Shown in pieces: positions 63,966 through 64,000 of a stretch of DNA of 64,000 nucleotides. The notes beneath the pieces were generated by a model. It saw only the letters and a list, made by a program, of their open reading frames with translations. It was not told the origin of the DNA and did not search any database. The position numbers were made by a program, and so were the translations under genes. Each line of letters opens with the position of its first letter. Positions within the stretch are counted from its first letter, which is position 1. Origin of the DNA: Macrosoma leucophasiata (Eukaryota > Arthropoda > Insecta > Lepidoptera > Hedylidae); the NCBI GenBank assembly GCA_036365455.1, contig JAWQUS010000030.1, positions 3,100,001 through 3,164,000 on the forward strand, in the 5' to 3' direction.

Positions 63966-64000
63966 TTGATAACTAAATCTTATTAAACTGATCTTTATAA

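Noticed and set aside
1..64000. CRISPR array, operon, phage or bacterial system
   Set aside because: Introns, SINEs, LINEs and the AT-rich insect-like context rule this out, and no regularly spaced repeats are present.

Overview
This window is from an insect genome, almost certainly a moth or butterfly. The non-coding DNA is AT-rich and packed with families typical of Lepidoptera: tRNA-derived SINEs, RTE-like and CR1/jockey-like LINE pieces, mariner copies, a BEL/Pao retrotransposon and many small inverted-repeat elements. All recognised host genes have GT-AG introns. Family names for the short repeats are mine, assigned by comparing copies inside the window; no database search was possible.

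Four host loci are supported. (1) Plus strand, 3436-6015: the last three coding exons of an ATAD1/Msp1-type AAA ATPase of the mitochondrial outer membrane. Its terminal exon and 3' flank are partly re-duplicated up to about 7130. (2) Minus strand, 31175-36716 and 43736-45070: two complete tandem paralogues of a secreted AA15-type lytic polysaccharide monooxygenase (LPMO). They share a two-exon structure (exon 1 is 182 bp in both), signal peptides and copper-ligand histidines. (3) Minus strand, 54487-58050: the 3' four exons of a large, low-complexity protein ending in a divergent bromodomain. (4) Minus strand, 61406-63363: the last two exons of a small Ly6/three-finger protein with a GPI-anchor-like tail.

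Most of the remainder is mobile DNA. 1-1760 is a broken LINE reverse transcriptase with a SINE inside its YADD motif. 7755-9055 and 27353-28632 are two dead mariner copies. 14021-20523 is a BEL/Pao element on the minus strand with 195-bp LTRs differing at one position, a GCTAC target duplication, a primer-binding site and a polypurine tract. 22.3-32.2 kb is a repeat graveyard with multi-layer nests. 32656-36411 is a LINE inserted in a SINE inside the intron of the first LPMO gene. 46-50 kb carries LINE fragments, tandem repeats and palindromes. 50.4-52.9 kb is a 5'-truncated LINE.

No CRISPR, operon or bacterial-type system is present, and I saw no wholly new gene system. The best leads are the almost intact BEL element with one in-frame TAG and one frameshift, the LPMO pair with a shared double-GATA motif upstream, a bromodomain apparently lacking the acetyl-lysine-binding Asn, the tandem copies of the ATAD1 terminal exon, and splice acceptors that abut transposons.
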